Positions 13,564 to 15,274 of a DNA stretch of 15,274 bases are shown here, piece after piece (the first letter of the stretch is position 1; every line of letters begins with the position of its first letter). Source of the DNA: Dehalococcoidales bacterium (lineage in GTDB: Bacteria > Chloroflexota > Dehalococcoidia > Dehalococcoidales > RBG-16-60-22); contig JAFGPF010000058.1 in the NCBI GenBank assembly GCA_016926115.1, forward strand, positions 1 to 15,274, given 5' to 3'. Both the position numbers and the translations under genes were made by a program. Below the pieces are notes generated by a model that saw only the letters and a list, made by a program, of their open reading frames with translations, did no database searches and was not told the origin of the DNA.

Positions 13564-15273
13564 ATGACCATCAAAGTACTCGACGAAGATACGATTTCCC
13601 GGATTGCCGCCGGCGAGGTTATCGAGAGGCCGGCGTCGGTGGTGAAGGAGCTGGTGGAGAACGCCCTGGACGCGGGGTCGGGCAGGATAGAGGTGGAGAT
13701 AAGGGGCGGGGGTATCAGCTATATACGCGTGACCGACGACGGTTCCGGGATACCGGTGGACGAGGTCGAGCTTGCCTTCGAACGACATGCCACCAGCAAG
13801 ATTGAAGCGCCCGACGATTTGTTTAATATCGGCAGCCTGGGATTTCGCGGCGAGGCCCTCCCCAGCGTCGCCGCCGTGGCGGACGTGGAACTGCTGACCT
13901 GCGCCGAAGGCGAATGGTCGGGGAGTTATATATTGCTGGAGAACGGCGCTGTCGTAAAGAAGAAAGGACAGGCGAGGAACCGGGGCACCACCATAACCGT
14001 GAAAAACCTGTTCCGAAGGGTCCCGGCCCGACTGAAGTTCCTGAAGTCGCTGCCCACGGAAAGCGGCCACGTCGCCAATATCGTCAGCCAGTACGCCCTG
14101 GCCTATCCCGGGGTCGGTTTCACGCTGACGGTCGACGGTAAGGAAAAGCTGAGGACTACGGGACGGGGCCGGCTGCTGGACAGTATTATCGAGGTTTACG
14201 GCGCGGAACTGGCGGACAAGATGCTGCCGGTTAGTCCCCCGGAAGGGGAGTGGTCGAGCGGGCAGGCAAAGTCTGCCATAGAAGTTGCGGGAATGGTCGG
14301 CTCCCCGGAGCTGGGCAGGGCGGGCCGGGGCTACCTGAGCTTTTTTGTCAACCGACGCTGGGTGAGCAGTCGGCTATTGTCTTATGCCGTCGAAGAGGCC
14401 TATGCGGGACTGCTCATGACGGGCAGGCACCCGGTGGTCGTCCTCGATATTACCATGCCGCCGGAGGAAATCGACGTTAATGTCCATCCCGCCAAGAGCG
14501 AGGTGAAGTTCCGGAACGAGTCGGACGTCTTCCGCGCCGTGCAGCGGGCGGTGCGACGGTCCCTGGTGGCGCAGATGCCCGTGCCGAGGGTCGAAGAGGT
14601 GGCGACCGCTTTTAAGGTGCCGTCGACCGGACTCCAACAGCTATGGGAGGCGGGTGAAAAAAGCCGGGTATCGCCAGTCGAAGCGTCACAGCCGTTGCTG
14701 GCGTCGCTGCCGGTGCTGCGGGTGGTGGGACAGGTCATGAACAGCTATATCGTCGCCGAGGGACCCGACGGACTTTACATAATCGACCAGCATGCCGCCC
14801 ACGAGCGGGTGCGATTCGACAATGTCCGGGAGCAGCGCGAGCAGAGTAAGCCCGAGGTGCAGGGACTGCTGGAGCCGGCGACCTTCGAGGTGGCGCCGCG
14901 ACAGGACTCGATTATGAAGGTATGTCTTGATAGTCTGAAGGAGTTCGGGTTTAACATCGAGGAGTTCGGCGAGCGCACCTATCTGGTGCGGTCGATTCCG
15001 GCGCTGCTGGCGGGGGACGACTGGTCATCGATGCTGCGGGAACTGCTCGACGAGTTATCCGGCGAGTCGAAGAGTCGCTGGGAGGAGCGGATGGTGGCGT
15101 CGATTGCCTGTCACGGGGCGATTAAGGCGGGGCAGGTCTTGTCCGACGACGAGATGCGGGCGCTGGTGCGGCAGCTGGAGCGGACGGCCAACCCCCACAC
15201 CTGCCCGCACGGCCGACCCACCATCATACGGTTGACGGCCGGCCAGCTGGAGCGGGAGTTCGGGCGGAGTTAA
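13564..15273 (+). CDS. mutL: DNA mismatch repair protein MutL
   Basis: MutL is the GHKL ATPase linking MutS mismatch recognition to strand removal. The 569 residues are complete. The ATPase N-domain shows VVKELVENALDAGS (26-39, catalytic Glu29 and Asn33), VTDDGSGI (56-63) and GFRGEAL (93-99); the transducer has DVNVHPAKSEVKF (304-316). A short linker (about 340-382) leads to the C-terminal domain. DQHAAHE (408-414), ACHGAIKAG (515-523), CPHGRP (547-552) and a final FGR (566-568) indicate the nicking-endonuclease type of MutL, expected where MutH is absent. The last acidic residue of the metal motif is Asp419 instead of the usual Glu. ATG 13564 fits the family N-terminus (MTIKVLDEDTISRIAAGEV); in-frame TTG 13525 lies in the -35 box. 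No mutS lies in the window. Confidence 0.96.
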   Translation: MTIKVLDEDTISRIAAGEVIERPASVVKELVENALDAGSGRIEVEIRGGGISYIRVTDDGSGIPVDEVELAFERHATSKIEAPDDLFNIGSLGFRGEALPSVAAVADVELLTCAEGEWSGSYILLENGAVVKKKGQARNRGTTITVKNLFRRVPARLKFLKSLPTESGHVANIVSQYALAYPGVGFTLTVDGKEKLRTTGRGRLLDSIIEVYGAELADKMLPVSPPEGEWSSGQAKSAIEVAGMVGSPELGRAGRGYLSFFVNRRWVSSRLLSYAVEEAYAGLLMTGRHPVVVLDITMPPEEIDVNVHPAKSEVKFRNESDVFRAVQRAVRRSLVAQMPVPRVEEVATAFKVPSTGLQQLWEAGEKSRVSPVEASQPLLASLPVLRVVGQVMNSYIVAEGPDGLYIIDQHAAHERVRFDNVREQREQSKPEVQGLLEPATFEVAPRQDSIMKVCLDSLKEFGFNIEEFGERTYLVRSIPALLAGDDWSSMLRELLDELSGESKSRWEERMVASIACHGAIKAGQVLSDDEMRALVRQLERTANPHTCPHGRPTIIRLTAGQLEREFGRS

Positions 15274-15274
15274 C

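Overview
The window looks like chromosomal core-gene territory from an uncultured, probably anaerobic member of the Chloroflexota (Dehalococcoidia-like). This rests on inference: moderately high GC, frequent GTG/TTG starts, a rplI-dnaB-dnaD-loader replication cluster, a 2-hydroxyacyl-CoA dehydratase-type activase, and the sequence style of the DnaD and loader proteins. No database search was possible. There are no rRNA genes, complete tRNA genes, CRISPR arrays, transposases or phage modules.

Layout. (1) Positions 1-3356, minus strand: a transcription/translation operon reading nusA, ylxR (rnpM), infB. infB runs off the left edge. nusA has its own promoter, and its leader contains a strong hairpin with a U-tract whose stem-loop matches a canonical tRNA T-arm. 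The ylxR frame has no ATG/GTG/TTG ahead of its conserved Cys motif; the only plausible start is ATT, behind a strong Shine-Dalgarno sequence. (2) Positions 3389-4279, minus: a membrane-anchored alpha/beta hydrolase with a consensus sigma-70 promoter, divergent from the next block. (3) Positions 4429-8904, plus: an M20 amidohydrolase, an HgdC/BadF-type Fe-S ATPase, plsX, trxA and trxB, closely spaced and probably largely co-transcribed. (4) Positions 8960-13155, plus: a promoter followed by rplI (bL9 with a long charged tail), dnaB helicase, a DnaD-domain protein and a helicase loader-like ATPase. The last three genes overlap. (5) Positions 13156-13524: a gene-free spacer of about 370 bases packed with hairpins and repeat-like sequence, ending in two tandem promoters. 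(6) Positions 13564-15273, plus: complete mutL.

How it fits together: block 1 supplies elongation/termination factor NusA, RNase P modulator RnpM and initiation factor IF2. Block 4 couples a ribosomal protein to a complete helicase-loading set (helicase, DnaD-type remodeller, loader), recalling the rplI-dnaC linkage of Firmicutes. Block 3 mixes thiol redox, phospholipid synthesis entry and a radical-type dehydratase activator whose dehydratase is absent from the window.

The most unusual item is the helicase loader. It carries two tandem AAA+ domains. Over a 104-residue core they are about two-thirds identical, with exact 31- and 29-base DNA matches at a constant 555-base offset, but they diverge sharply at the sensor/arginine-finger side. 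The T-arm-like attenuator and the apparent ATT start are the next most interesting.
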